Assembly (NCBI GenBank): GCA_040882225.1
Contig: JBBEBR010000017.1
Location: 186,001-250,000, forward strand
From: Gracilimonas sp040882225
GTDB taxonomy: Bacteria; Bacteroidota; Rhodothermia; Balneolales; Balneolaceae
Length of the DNA: 64,000 nucleotides
Reading direction: 5' to 3'
Positions 1 to 9,454 of this stretch are shown here, in pieces; positions within the stretch are counted from its first letter, which is position 1; every line of letters starts with the position of its first letter. The notes under the pieces are model-generated. The model ran no database searches. It saw only the letters and a list, made by a program, of their open reading frames with translations, and was not told the origin of the DNA. The translations under genes and the position numbers were made by a program.

Positions 1-234
1 TTAAGAGAGCTGAGCTTAGGATACAGCCTTGGTGGAAGTTTGCTGAATCAACTTCCTTTTGAGCGAGTAAGATTGGCGCTAACCGCACGTAACCCGCTAA
101 CTATCTGGCAAGACGCACCCGAAGGTTTAGATCCATCGGAACTTTCAGCAGGCAGCCAATCAATAAGTTGGTACGAAGCTGGGCAGTTGAACACCGTTCG
201 ATCCTTTGGATTTGATATAAACATCACCTTTTAA
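1..234 (+). CDS. SusC/RagA-like TonB-dependent receptor, C-terminal end (partial)
   Basis: The reading frame is open from the first base and stops at 232-234, so only the last 77 codons are in the window. The sequence has alternating polar and hydrophobic strands, the phrase LTARNPLTIW and the ending SFGFDINITF. These are typical of the last beta-strands of SusC-family outer-membrane receptors, which finish with an aromatic residue. The gene is followed after 10 bp by a SusD-like lipoprotein gene, the usual SusC-SusD order. Such pairs import glycans or peptides across the outer membrane with TonB energy. The substrate cannot be told from this fragment. The call rests as much on the SusD neighbour as on the sequence. 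Confidence 0.8.
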   Translation, partial: LRELSLGYSLGGSLLNQLPFERVRLALTARNPLTIWQDAPEGLDPSELSAGSQSISWYEAGQLNTVRSFGFDINITF

Positions 235-244
235 AATCAATATC

Positions 245-1627
245 ATGAAAAAATTATATATCCTATTTCTAACAGTATTTTTTCTGGGTAGTTGTGATCT
301 CCTGGAGATGGACGACGATATGAACAACAGTCCGAACTCTCCAAGTGATGCATCCGCTCAGCAGTTAATGACAAGTGCAATGCGCTCGCTACCCGGTATT
401 AGTTCAAACACCGGAGCCCAGTTTTTAGGGCAGTATCTTGCGGAAACACAGTACGTTGTTGCTTCAAGATATCCAGCCGGCGGAACCAGTTTTTATGGCT
501 GGTACCAAAGCCCGCTCATTAACCTGGAAACAGTTCTAACATCAGAATTCAATACAGCAACTTCTGACAATCAGTTAGCCGTTACTAAAATTCTGAAGGC
601 ATACTTTTTCTGGCATGTTACCGATCGCTGGGGAGATGTTCCTTATTCTGAGGCGCTGAAAGGCGGAGATAATATCACGCCGGCTTATGATACACAGGAA
701 TCTATTTATGATGATTTATTTGCTCTTCTGGAAGAAGCAGATGGCCAAATAGATGAAAGTGGTTCTATCAGCGGTGATATCGTTTACGGCGGAGATATGG
801 CCAAATGGAAGAATTTTGGGAATACCGTTCGCTTGTTAATGGCACTTCGTTTATCTGAAGTGAATGCTTCAAAAGCATCTGCTGAATTTAACGCAGCTTT
901 AACGGCTGGTGTCATGGAATCAAATGATGACAGCTTTGTGTACCAACATCTTGCTGACGCCGACAACCAAAACTACTGGTATGGTCAGGTTGTGGAGAGT
1001 TCAAGAAACTGGTGGGCATTAACCGAAACTCTGGTTGATATTATGGATCCGGTTGATGATCCAAGATTAGCCGTTTACGGAGAAGAGACAGAAACCTCTG
1101 GCGGTTACATCGGCCTTCCAATTGGATCGGATGCTTCAAATCAAAATGTAACAGACTTTTCACTGTTAGGTGAAGATATTCACCAGCAAGACTCGCCGGT
1201 TTATCTTGTGACTTACGCCCAGGCATTATTTGCTCAAGCGGAAGCTGCTGAATTAGGCTGGACAACAGAGGATGCTGGAACCAACTATAATGCTGCTATT
1301 GAAGCTTCAATAGACCAATGGACTGGCAGCACAGCTGACGCCGCTGCTTTCCTTGCGCAACCAGACATCGTTTATGACGGAACAGTAGAACAGATTGCTA
1401 CTCAGCGATATGTACACCTGTTTATGAATGGCTATGAAGGCTGGGCTGAATGGAGAAGAACTGGTTTCCCAGCTTTCGTACCATCAGATGGCAACGAAGT
1501 GCCAACGCGGCAAAGCTACACAGCTGATGAGTCGTTTAATAACACGGCCAATTATGAAGCAGCTATTGACCGCCAGTTTGGCGGCGATAACGACTTATAT
1601 GGTCAGGTTTGGTGGGATGTAAATTAA
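245..1627 (+). CDS. SusD/RagB-family outer-membrane lipoprotein
   Basis: The 460-residue protein begins MKKLYILFLTVFFLGSC, a lipoprotein signal with the lipobox LGSC and an acidic stretch (EMDDD) just after the cysteine, as in surface-exposed Bacteroidetes lipoproteins. The body has the features of the SusD_2-type subfamily: a helical TPR-like fold, KAYFFWHVTDRWGDVPYSEAL near residue 120, QALFAQAEAAELGW near residue 325, and GYEGWAEWRRTGFPAF near the end. It would sit on the cell surface and cap the SusC-like channel encoded just upstream. No hydrolase or peptidase gene lies nearby, so the ligand is unknown. A strong terminator follows the gene, so the operon ends here. The family call is confident; the substrate is open. 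Confidence 0.93.
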   Translation: MKKLYILFLTVFFLGSCDLLEMDDDMNNSPNSPSDASAQQLMTSAMRSLPGISSNTGAQFLGQYLAETQYVVASRYPAGGTSFYGWYQSPLINLETVLTSEFNTATSDNQLAVTKILKAYFFWHVTDRWGDVPYSEALKGGDNITPAYDTQESIYDDLFALLEEADGQIDESGSISGDIVYGGDMAKWKNFGNTVRLLMALRLSEVNASKASAEFNAALTAGVMESNDDSFVYQHLADADNQNYWYGQVVESSRNWWALTETLVDIMDPVDDPRLAVYGEETETSGGYIGLPIGSDASNQNVTDFSLLGEDIHQQDSPVYLVTYAQALFAQAEAAELGWTTEDAGTNYNAAIEASIDQWTGSTADAAAFLAQPDIVYDGTVEQIATQRYVHLFMNGYEGWAEWRRTGFPAFVPSDGNEVPTRQSYTADESFNNTANYEAAIDRQFGGDNDLYGQVWWDVN

Positions 1628-1653
1628 CCCCAACAAACAATTAGAATAACATC

Positions 1654-1692
1654 AAAGCCCTGTTTTCTTCTTCAGAAAACAGGGCTTTTTTT
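1654..1692 (+). terminator. Rho-independent terminator of the SusC/SusD operon
   Basis: A perfect 15-bp stem (1654-1668 pairing with 1674-1688, AAAGCCCTGTTTTCT and its complement) encloses a 5-nt loop and is followed by a T run. It lies 26 bp after the susD-like stop codon. It may also slow transcription from the convergent gene, although the opposite strand has only a short T run. Confidence 0.92.
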
Positions 1693-1709
1693 ATGCTGAA
1701 ATTGAAAGG

Positions 1710-2864
1710 CTACTTAATAAGCATCAATTTTCTTGTGAGAATATTTCCACCGGCTGTTAATCGATAAATGTAGGTACCGGAGGAGAATTCACCGGCATCA
1801 AAGTTTATTCTATGATTACCTGCCGATTTAGTTTCTCCATTTATTAAAGTTGCTACCTTTCGTCCCATCACATCAAAAACCTCCAGCTGAACCTCACTGT
1901 TTACCGGCAACTGGTAGCCGATTACTGTAGAAGGGTTAAATGGGTTTGGGTAATTTTGATTCAAAGCAAAATCCTTAGGCAGGTTATCGGGATTCTCAAC
2001 CGATGTAGAAGTGGAGTAGGAAATATTACTGGCTTGGAGTTCTCCTTCTTCGGGATCAAAGAATTCATTTTCACCGGAGATGGCGGCTACCTCCAATCCT
2101 CGCTGATTTATGAATATATACTCGTAGGATTCAATCGAATTACCACCAACCTCAACCGATTCGGTTCTCTTTATCCGGAGAACATCTTCGGTTCCGCCTT
2201 CTGTAATAATTTCACCCCAACCATCTACTTCAGTTACAACCTCAAAGTTGGTGGTACTTACATTATCGCCGAATACCGTTTCTGCCTCATAATCATATTC
2301 CCAGGAATCTTCATAGTTCAAGGGAAATTGGAAATCAATTCTTCCAGGCCTTAAATACACGATAGAAATTTCATCTTCAAACTCATCGTTTTCTCTTACT
2401 CCTTCAATAAAAACGGCACCTAAAGAAAGTAGTTGGTCTTCGCTCAAAACTACATATCCGTATATATCCTGAAAAACCTCATATTCTTCGTCTTGTAAGG
2501 TATCAGTATGGCTTAACTGAAGACTGGTGACATGTGTTGCTTGGGCAAAATGCTCATCATCAAACTCAGGTGTTTCTTCAGGGTCTTCAAAATTTTGAAA
2601 AACCCCGGTGAAATTCTCTTGAAAAGTGAGGGATGTAAAATCCCATACCTGGTTGGGTCCGGCGGTTTGGATAAGCGGTAAGATGTTGTCGGTATCTGAA
2701 CTTAAACTTTGGGTGGCTGAAAATTGTGATTCCAGCGTTTGTTCAAAATCAGTAAATGTAACGGTAATCTGAGCTAAAATATCTTGCCATCCAGCGAGCA
2801 GCAAAATAAAAGTGATTAAAATTATAGTGTGAAATGGGGGGCGGGGAGTGTATCGGTTTTTCAT
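1710..2864 (-). CDS. Secreted protein with T9SS type A sorting domain
   Basis: The 384-residue protein starts with a basic stretch and a hydrophobic segment ending in DILAQ, a normal Sec signal peptide. It ends with a T9SS type A sorting domain of about 80 residues: NYPNPFNPSTVIGYQLP near residue 305, then a VFDVMGRKVATL strand, SSGTYIYRL, and the final KLMLIK. The region between (about 30-290) is acidic and beta-rich. I recognise no domain in it. It should cross the outer membrane through the T9SS and be processed there. Unlike the large T9SS genes in this window it has no PIDGGL gene next to it. It is monocistronic and convergent with the SusD gene. The secretion route is confident; the function is unknown. 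Confidence 0.85.
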   Translation of the reverse strand: MKNRYTPRPPFHTIILITFILLLAGWQDILAQITVTFTDFEQTLESQFSATQSLSSDTDNILPLIQTAGPNQVWDFTSLTFQENFTGVFQNFEDPEETPEFDDEHFAQATHVTSLQLSHTDTLQDEEYEVFQDIYGYVVLSEDQLLSLGAVFIEGVRENDEFEDEISIVYLRPGRIDFQFPLNYEDSWEYDYEAETVFGDNVSTTNFEVVTEVDGWGEIITEGGTEDVLRIKRTESVEVGGNSIESYEYIFINQRGLEVAAISGENEFFDPEEGELQASNISYSTSTSVENPDNLPKDFALNQNYPNPFNPSTVIGYQLPVNSEVQLEVFDVMGRKVATLINGETKSAGNHRINFDAGEFSSGTYIYRLTAGGNILTRKLMLIK

Positions 2865-2892
2865 GATGAATAAGGTTAGGTTGTGCTTCTTG

Positions 2893-2904
2893 TTTCACCT
2901 CCTT
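2893..2904 (-). promoter_or_regulatory. AAGGAGGTGAAA leader motif
   Basis: A perfect anti-16S-like AAGGAGGTGAAA lies about 30 nt upstream of the ATG at 2864, too far to serve that start as a ribosome site. The same AGGAGGTGAAA, followed by a similar leader sequence, occurs at 29420-29430 upstream of another T9SS gene. It could be part of the mRNA leader or serve a short upstream reading frame. Confidence 0.35.
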
Positions 2905-2957
2905 ATAAGGCAGTATTACTTATACATACAAAAATACCGCCTCCCTTAGTTCATTAT

Positions 2958-3149
2958 TTAGGAATTAAATTGATTTGGATCTCCCAATCGCTTTTGAATA
3001 TTCCGTAATTCCAGCCCAACGTTTTTTATTTTATGGAAATCAAAGGCAATTCCATTATCCTGAATTGTGACTTTAAAAACGTTGGGAATGTCTTCAAAGC
3101 TGTTTTTAACTTTTTGAGAAGCTGACCATATAAAATATAATGCATCATC
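2958..3149 (-). pseudogene. Histidine kinase ATPase-domain relic
   Basis: Reading the minus strand from 3149 gives about 63 in-frame codons with no start codon and a stop (TAA) shortly upstream. It contains FKVTIQDNGIAFDF followed by VGLELRNIQKRLG. This lines up with the G1 box (DNGxGFD) and the G2 box (GLGLRNIxER) of HisKA_3-type kinases, with key glycines replaced. The three intact kinases in the window have IRDNGRGFD, DDGHGFD and DNGKGMD at the same place. I read it as the decayed tail of a lost kinase gene. The rest of 2865-3189 holds no other recognisable feature except the leader of the upstream gene. Confidence 0.5.
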
Positions 3150-3189
3150 ATTCCCTTTTTATATCAGGCTTTCAGATAATAATTAATAC

Positions 3190-3228
3190 ATAAAAAAAGA
3201 GACACCCGCTCTGGCGAATGTCTCTTTC
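3190..3228 (-). terminator. Rho-independent terminator of the PKD lipoprotein gene
   Basis: On the minus strand a 9-bp stem AAAGAGACA/TGTCTCTTT (3219-3227 with 3196-3204) is followed directly by a run of seven T. It lies about 30 bp after the stop codon at 3260. Confidence 0.85.
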
Positions 3229-3259
3229 TGTAATCACTCAGATCAACATAACCCGCTGT

Positions 3260-5446
3260 CTATCTGGTACGCCCTTTACTTTTATCCACATTGGCTTCAA
3301 AACTTGTTGAGGATATATTACCTGCTGTATCTGAAGTACTCATGCTAACGGTGTAGGTTCTTCCTTTTCCTTTACCGCTACGTTCGGCACGCAAATACAC
3401 ATCTTTAGACCCATCAAAATTTGTGACAATTTCATAGTCTGAGTCCGTGTTTCCATCTCCTTTTCCATTAGATGACTCATTGCTCGACACTGTAACCGAG
3501 ACGTTTACTGTTCCATCTACTAAATCAGAAGCTGAAATGCCACTTGCTACCATAACCATTTTGTGGTTTGGTGGCCACAGATTGTTTGTTTCTTGGTTAA
3601 AGGCAATAACGGGTGCCGTAGTGTCGGTGATTTCGACGGTTACTTCATCAGAATCGGTTGCACCTTCAGTATCGGTGACGGTGAGCGTAAAAGTATGTAC
3701 TCCTACACCCAGATTCACTGTTGTTGAAGAACCTGCATCGCCATTCGACCAGGCATATGTAAGTGCATCTCCATCGGCATCAGTAGCCGATCCATTTAGA
3801 GTTACGCTGGTGGTTGGGCCTGTTGCTTCCGTGGTAATGTTAATGCCGGCATTGGCTACCGGGATGGTATTCACAACGGTAATGGTTACCTCGTCGGTAT
3901 CTGATAGCTCACCATCAGAAACAGTAAGCGTTAAGGTATGGCTGCCATCAGCAAGATCAGTGGAGAATGAAGCTGAAGTAGATATTTCGTTTCCATTCAG
4001 GCTCCACGAGTAAGTCAGGGCATCGCTGTCCGGATCTGAAGAACCGGTGCCGGTCAGAGTAACTGAAGTTGTTTGTCCTGTTGCGGTTACCGTTTGGTCC
4101 GCGCCTGCATTGGCTACGGGAGCATTATTCTCTGGCTCAATTGGAGGCGGAGCAGTTCCACCAAAAGATTCTGTGGTTTCAAGTCTGAATTTTCCACCTG
4201 CCAGTCCTCCTCCGTCAAATATTACGAACGTAAGCTTATGTGCACCTTCTAAAGTAACACCATACTCTCCCGGAGTAGATACTGCAGGTTGATATCCTAT
4301 AAGCTGAGGGTTATTACCATTTTCATCTGCAAGATAAACCCATGAACAGTTATCAGCCAGAAGTTGTACAACAAAATCACCATTCCCGGTAACATCTGTT
4401 TCGTACTTACTCCAGTTATGCCCACCAGGACCTTGTGAATCCATATCATTATAAGAGTTAATCCATGCTGCATCGAAAGTTGAGTTATCCCATGGATGCG
4501 GCTGGCCGTTATCCTGTGTAACTTCAAATGCGTTGTGTGGATTTACCCAGTTTGCAGTAATTCCAAAATCATTACTTTGATAACAAACGGTTGATGACCA
4601 ATTCGGATCAGCAGAAGAAGGATAAATAGGATCCCAGGTCTGAACAGATGAATCACTGATATATACATTGTTGGTGGTTCCAGTAGTTCCGGTGGAGTAG
4701 GCAATCTGCTCGAAAACCGTACCCGTTCCGGCTGTTCCATTGTCATTATGAGCAAATCCATCCAGCCTGACCCCGTCAATATCAGTAGCTGCTTCTGCCG
4801 GCATCGGGTCGGTTGATCCATAGGATGTAAAACTCGATAGTGGGACCTGAACCTCTCCCTCAGTGAGTGTGACGGAGGCTTGATAAAACCAACCGCTTGT
4901 CGAAGAATTAAGATAAACTGTAATATTATCGTTGGCATTACTCACGTTTAGCACTTTAAGAATAAGAGCTCCTTCAAGTCCGATGTCCAGATTCAGACTC
5001 ACTCCCTTGCCTGCATTTGGACTGGAACCTTTGGTAGGCGTGCCGTGTGATCCAATAAGACCGCCAAGATAAAGAGCATATTCAGTGGATGTATTTGTTC
5101 CTCCCCATTCCAGTGTCCCCGCAGACCCATCAATTCTGGTCACTCCATTCCGGTAGCTCCTCAGTTCGCGGGCACCGCCCAGAACAGTCTCATCCTCCAG
5201 ATATGTATACAAACCGGGAAAATCACCCGACCAGCTTCCTGTCGGTCCATTGAAATCGTCTATAATGATGTTGTTTAAGGCCTGATTATTCGACATTAAT
5301 TTATTACCAACTTGGGTGGTAATTTCTACCACTTCATCATCATCTTCAATAGAAGAGACAGAGTTATTTTTACAAGCACTAAATACTAGCCCTGTAAAAA
5401 GCACTAACGCGCATAATTTTAAATAATAGAATTGATTTAATTTCAT
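3260..5446 (-). CDS. Surface lipoprotein with PKD domains
   Basis: The 728-residue protein has a lipoprotein signal with lipobox VFSAC (cysteine 25) followed by an acidic stretch. Residues about 55-270 look like a carbohydrate-binding or jelly-roll module, and residues 270-430 form a second beta-rich region with many W, N and G residues. Two PKD domains follow (about 437-525 and 526-606, each with PVANAG and DALTYxW). A last Ig-like domain starts DTTAPVIAF and carries LWPPNHKM. There is no T9SS sorting tail; the C-terminus is basic (SKGRTR). It probably sits on the outer membrane and binds a polymer. The gene lies directly downstream of a regulator/kinase pair, and the gap between them holds a tandem inverted repeat, so control by that pair is likely. 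Confidence 0.85.
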   Translation of the reverse strand: MKLNQFYYLKLCALVLFTGLVFSACKNNSVSSIEDDDEVVEITTQVGNKLMSNNQALNNIIIDDFNGPTGSWSGDFPGLYTYLEDETVLGGARELRSYRNGVTRIDGSAGTLEWGGTNTSTEYALYLGGLIGSHGTPTKGSSPNAGKGVSLNLDIGLEGALILKVLNVSNANDNITVYLNSSTSGWFYQASVTLTEGEVQVPLSSFTSYGSTDPMPAEAATDIDGVRLDGFAHNDNGTAGTGTVFEQIAYSTGTTGTTNNVYISDSSVQTWDPIYPSSADPNWSSTVCYQSNDFGITANWVNPHNAFEVTQDNGQPHPWDNSTFDAAWINSYNDMDSQGPGGHNWSKYETDVTGNGDFVVQLLADNCSWVYLADENGNNPQLIGYQPAVSTPGEYGVTLEGAHKLTFVIFDGGGLAGGKFRLETTESFGGTAPPPIEPENNAPVANAGADQTVTATGQTTSVTLTGTGSSDPDSDALTYSWSLNGNEISTSASFSTDLADGSHTLTLTVSDGELSDTDEVTITVVNTIPVANAGINITTEATGPTTSVTLNGSATDADGDALTYAWSNGDAGSSTTVNLGVGVHTFTLTVTDTEGATDSDEVTVEITDTTAPVIAFNQETNNLWPPNHKMVMVASGISASDLVDGTVNVSVTVSSNESSNGKGDGNTDSDYEIVTNFDGSKDVYLRAERSGKGKGRTYTVSMSTSDTAGNISSTSFEANVDKSKGRTR

Positions 5447-5580
5447 TTTTTACCCATATAAATTAGTAGTTAGATTTAAGCCAACTATTTGAAAATCACT
5501 GTTAAATAGCTGTGATTGACCAAGGTATTACTAGAGAAAAAAGATTGTACCCCGATCCAAGAATATTCCCTTTTCTTTTT

Positions 5581-5629
5581 CCTATTTCTATAGGAAGACG
5601 TACCTATTCGCATAGGTAATTGTACCTAT
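5581..5629 (-). promoter_or_regulatory. Tandem inverted-repeat operator upstream of the PKD lipoprotein
   Basis: Two copies of CCTAT-N4-ATAGG lie at 5581-5594 and 5602-5617. The second extends to TACCTAT-TCGC-ATAGGTA (5601-5618). A third half-site TACCTAT follows at 5623-5629, exactly 22 bp (two helical turns) after the previous TACCTAT, and the two palindrome centres are also 22 bp apart. The array ends 8 bp before the regulator stop codon and lies 135-185 bp upstream of the lipoprotein start. A NarL-type regulator binding as stacked dimers is the obvious candidate, probably the one encoded at 5637-6287. Confidence 0.6.
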
Positions 5630-5636
5630 GCTTTAA

Positions 5637-6287
5637 TTAAAGTATTGAGTCGTGTACAACGGCAAATTTAAGAAGTGCGTGTGAGCCGCTGATGTCGAGT
5701 TTATTGCAGATATTGTTCCGGTGATTTTGAACCGTTTTAATGCTGATGCCTAATTCATTGGCCATTTCCTGATTTGTTTTCATAGTGGCCAGCATTTTTA
5801 AAATATTCTTTTCCGCCGGGGTCAAAAGATGAATTCCATCTTTATCGGCAGCCGGGTTACTCATTCGGTTATTTCTCCGAATCAAAAATTCAGATATATC
5901 CGGGCTCAGATAATACTTTCCAGAAAGTACAGCTTGTATGCATTTTAAAATCTCAGCCATCTTATTTTCTTTTAATATATATCCCTTAACACCGATATCC
6001 ATGGCCTTATTGAACATCGACTCATCCTTAAACATGGTGAGGAATATGATATCAATCTTGATGGATTCATTATGCGCTTTTTTTGCAACTTCAAAACCTG
6101 TCATTTGCGGCATCTCAATATCAAGTACAGCTACTTCTACTTGTTGCTTGCGAATAATCTTCAGTGCGTCTTCTCCATTATCTGCCTCATGTATTTTAAA
6201 ATTAGGTTCTTTATCCAGTAACTGGCATAAGCCTTTCCGAATCAGGGCATGATCGTCGGCAATTAAAATTTCGTGTACTTTACCCAT
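5637..6287 (-). CDS. NarL/FixJ-family response regulator
   Basis: The 216-residue protein has an N-terminal receiver domain with the acidic pair D11/D12, phospho-acceptor D56 in VLDIEMP, T84 and K106. A LuxR-type helix-turn-helix follows at about 150-205 (LTPAEKNILKMLA...TVQNHRNNICNKL). The ATG overlaps the last codons of the upstream kinase gene by 8 bp (ATGGGTAA), so the two are translationally coupled and the kinase is surely its partner. When phosphorylated it should bind DNA as a dimer. The inverted-repeat array just downstream, in front of the PKD lipoprotein gene, is the likely target. The family resemblance to NarL does not imply nitrate sensing. Confidence 0.93.
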   Translation of the reverse strand: MGKVHEILIADDHALIRKGLCQLLDKEPNFKIHEADNGEDALKIIRKQQVEVAVLDIEMPQMTGFEVAKKAHNESIKIDIIFLTMFKDESMFNKAMDIGVKGYILKENKMAEILKCIQAVLSGKYYLSPDISEFLIRRNNRMSNPAADKDGIHLLTPAEKNILKMLATMKTNQEMANELGISIKTVQNHRNNICNKLDISGSHALLKFAVVHDSIL

Positions 6288-9200
6288 GTTTCGCCACCGG
6301 TATATAGATTTTTATCACTGTTCCTTTAGTCATTTCAGACTCCACATCAAGAGTTCCGGAAAGATTTTTGATTCGTTCCTGCATCCCCAAAAATCCTAAC
6401 CCACTAAAAGTTGGCATCTTTTTTAAATCAAAGCCATGGCCGTCATCCCAAATCACTGCTTTTATACCGGTTTCAGACTGCCTTACCATAACTGATGCCT
6501 GCTTTGCATTAGCATGTTTCAAAATATTGTTTGTTCCTTCTTGGAGCACTCGATAAAAATTAATTTCTTTTTCCAGTGGAATTGCACCGTCAATATCATC
6601 AATGTGATAACTCCATTCAATAGGGGAACTATCCCGGAGCTGATCGCATAAATTCGTAATGGCTTCAGTCAGTCCGAATTTTTCCAGATGTACAGGCCTC
6701 AAATCGTGAGAAATACTCCGTACATCACCAATAGAGATAACTGCGCTTTGCATAATCTCCCGTAGCTGACTTGATATACCTTCAGGATCATTTACCAGCT
6801 GTTGCGCCAGTTCAGCGCGGTTTTTGATTACGAGAATTTGCTGCCCAAGTCCGTCATGAAGTTCTGCTGCAATACGCCGCCGTTCCTGTTCCTGAGATTC
6901 TATAAGTTGCTCTGTAAATCGTTTTTGGCGTACGTTTTCTTTTTCAAGGTTTATTACTCTCATAAAATAGATAGAAGGCCCCGATGCCAAAATTAATAAG
7001 GTTACGATTGCATAGAACCAATTGGTTTGCCAAAATGGTGGAACAACGGTTATAGCCAGGGATGCTCCTTTTGTATTCCAAATACCATCATCGTTACTTG
7101 CAGTAACCTGAAATGTATATTCCCCTGGCGGGATTTTTGAATACATTGCCGTGCGGCGATCTCCAACTTCTATCCAGGAATCATCAAGGCCTGTCAATTT
7201 ATATCTGAACTGCACTTTTTTGGGATCAGTAAAAGCTATGGCTGTGTAATTAATTTCTAAAAAGGGAGTATCGTATGCAAGAACTAAGGAATCACTAAGT
7301 AAAATGGTTCCAACATTCGTCCTTAACCTTTCCACACGGATTCGTGGAGGTACTCCACTATTCGATATATCTCTTGTTGATACCACAGCTACGCCACTTA
7401 TAGTCGGAAAAAATAACTTTCCAAGCGAATCAGTAAATACATTTGGTTGGAAGCCGCCGTTTGTTTCCGCCGAGTTCATTCCATCTACGGTACCATATGA
7501 ATGCGAAATTATCTCTTCGTTTCTCCCCTCCAGATATTCATTCACTTGATGCCTGTTTATTCTGGAAATGCCTCGGTTACTACCCATCCATAAATTTCCA
7601 TTTTCGTCCTCTGCTATATGTGATACAATGTTATCGAAAAGCCCGTCATTCATTGTAATATTAACAATATTGCCATCCTTTAAGCGGTATATACCATCTC
7701 CATAACTACCTAACCACATGGCGCCTTCTTCATCTTTGTGAATAGCCCGGATGTAGGGCTCCTGGTGTTTCACCTCAATTTGATCCTTCCTCAGCATATC
7801 CACTTTTTGAACAATTCCATTATGGATAGTGCTGAGACCCGATGAACTTCCAATCCACATTTTTCCGTCTTCATCCTCAAAAAAAACGCGGGAATCATTA
7901 TATGCTAATCCATCTTCAATCGTATATCTTTTGAACCGTTTACCATCATATACATAAACGCCATTAAAGCATCCAATCCAAACATTTCCCTGAGAATCTT
8001 CCGTTATCGCAAATATGTCAAAGCCATCAAACCCATTAAAACCACCAAACATTGTACCCGGCTCATCTAATGCCTTGCTCCTATATAATATCTTAGATCC
8101 ATACCATATATACCCCTTTGAATCTTCATAAACGGACCATACACACTGATTAGGCAGAAATTTGTTTATGGCTGATGGTATAGCTTTACCGTTCTTCCAT
8201 TCATAAATTCCACCACAATTCGTAGCAAATAAGGTAGTTCCATCGCGAAGTCGTGTTAGCGATAGCATTTTTTCATTCTTTAAGCCTTGATCTTTGTCAA
8301 TAGTTGAGATGATGGATTGACTTACTTTAAAGAATCCTTTAGCAGTTGTGCCAATCCAATAATTACCTATAGGATCTTCATAAATAGAAGTAAATTGAAT
8401 GTCTTCGTAATCTTTTATGGCATTGAATGGAGCAAATTTATCTTCTTCCCATATAGTCTGTCCATTATAGCTTGTAACCCATAACCTGTTAGACCGGTCT
8501 ACATCAAAGCCCCAAATATATCTTGAAGATAACCCATCTTCTTCATTGTAATGTGTGAATTCACCTTCACTAAAGCGAGCAACTCCATTTCCATCAGTCC
8601 CAAGAAAATAGGTGCCTGAGTTTTTCGGATACTCAATAAAGTCGATGATGTTAGATTCCAATTCATTTTCAAAATCATACACCAATACCACAGAATTTCC
8701 CAATGTCCTCAATACCTTTTTGCCAAAGGCTAGCCATATTTCATTCTGATTTGCTACAGCCTCATCAGCCAGCGTCTTATCTTCGGTTATTGGTACTTTG
8801 ACAAATCTGTTTTGATCATATCTGAAAGGCTGGCCTCTCGCTACAAGCCAGAATTGACCGTTGGTGCTCTCATCCATGACAGAAGGCGCAAAGATTTGGG
8901 ATTCTACAATTAACACATAAGGTGTGAACTGATCATTCTCTCTTTTAATCAGCCCATCTTCAGTGCTAATCCAAATTGTGCCGTTACTTTGCTCAAAAAG
9001 ACTCATAACACGCTCAGACCGCATACCGGGAGTATTTGCCCTGTTAAAGGTGGTAAAGGAATTACCATCAAAGCGTACTAGGCCTCCAAATGTAGCCATC
9101 CACATATAACCATCGCTAGTTTGGATGATATCATTTACCGAGCTTTGGGGCAGTCCGTCTTCGAGGCTATATTGAGTGATTACATAGTTGCGGTAATCAT

Positions 9201-9321
9201 CGGTGTTATAACTATTTGAAGTAAAAGGTGTGGTTAATAAGGAATTCTCTTGGGCTAATGCCTCACAAAAAGCTGCCTGAAGCCCAATTAAGACAATATA
9301 TACTAACCCCACATTTTGCAT
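6280..9321 (-). CDS. Two-component propeller histidine kinase
   Basis: The 1013-residue protein has an N-terminal signal region, then about 14 propeller repeats of the Reg_prop type (pattern DGLPQSSVNDIIQTSDGYMW, residues about 50-640). A Y_Y_Y domain follows (about 690-760), then one membrane helix near 767-787 and the cytoplasmic kinase. The HisKA_3 phosphorylation site is H822 in AAELHDGLGQQI. The ATPase boxes are NNILKHA, DDGHGFD and GLGFLGMQER. The sensor part is periplasmic. Upstream of the ATG, TACCCTT (9323-9329) and AAGGGTA (9405-9411) form a widely spaced inverted repeat that may allow autoregulation. It is co-transcribed with the regulator at 5637-6287. Confidence 0.93.
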   Translation of the reverse strand: MQNVGLVYIVLIGLQAAFCEALAQENSLLTTPFTSNSYNTDDYRNYVITQYSLEDGLPQSSVNDIIQTSDGYMWMATFGGLVRFDGNSFTTFNRANTPGMRSERVMSLFEQSNGTIWISTEDGLIKRENDQFTPYVLIVESQIFAPSVMDESTNGQFWLVARGQPFRYDQNRFVKVPITEDKTLADEAVANQNEIWLAFGKKVLRTLGNSVVLVYDFENELESNIIDFIEYPKNSGTYFLGTDGNGVARFSEGEFTHYNEEDGLSSRYIWGFDVDRSNRLWVTSYNGQTIWEEDKFAPFNAIKDYEDIQFTSIYEDPIGNYWIGTTAKGFFKVSQSIISTIDKDQGLKNEKMLSLTRLRDGTTLFATNCGGIYEWKNGKAIPSAINKFLPNQCVWSVYEDSKGYIWYGSKILYRSKALDEPGTMFGGFNGFDGFDIFAITEDSQGNVWIGCFNGVYVYDGKRFKRYTIEDGLAYNDSRVFFEDEDGKMWIGSSSGLSTIHNGIVQKVDMLRKDQIEVKHQEPYIRAIHKDEEGAMWLGSYGDGIYRLKDGNIVNITMNDGLFDNIVSHIAEDENGNLWMGSNRGISRINRHQVNEYLEGRNEEIISHSYGTVDGMNSAETNGGFQPNVFTDSLGKLFFPTISGVAVVSTRDISNSGVPPRIRVERLRTNVGTILLSDSLVLAYDTPFLEINYTAIAFTDPKKVQFRYKLTGLDDSWIEVGDRRTAMYSKIPPGEYTFQVTASNDDGIWNTKGASLAITVVPPFWQTNWFYAIVTLLILASGPSIYFMRVINLEKENVRQKRFTEQLIESQEQERRRIAAELHDGLGQQILVIKNRAELAQQLVNDPEGISSQLREIMQSAVISIGDVRSISHDLRPVHLEKFGLTEAITNLCDQLRDSSPIEWSYHIDDIDGAIPLEKEINFYRVLQEGTNNILKHANAKQASVMVRQSETGIKAVIWDDGHGFDLKKMPTFSGLGFLGMQERIKNLSGTLDVESEMTKGTVIKIYIPVAKHG

Positions 9322-9454
9322 TTACCCTTTATTTAGCTAACAATCTTGATGAGAGAGGATTAAAATACAAAGCTTTTTCAAACCTGCAAGCTATTTGAAT
9401 TACTAAGGGTAAATTATTTAAGACCGCAGCAACATTTCACAGTCAATTCACAAT

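Noticed and set aside
1..1627. A polysaccharide-utilisation locus
   Set aside because: Only the SusC end and SusD are present; no carbohydrate enzyme follows and a strong terminator closes the operon, so nothing in the window supports a glycan substrate.
5637..6287. Nitrate/nitrite regulation because of NarL similarity
   Set aside because: The NarL/FixJ family is broad and the partner kinases have propeller sensors, not nitrate-sensing domains.
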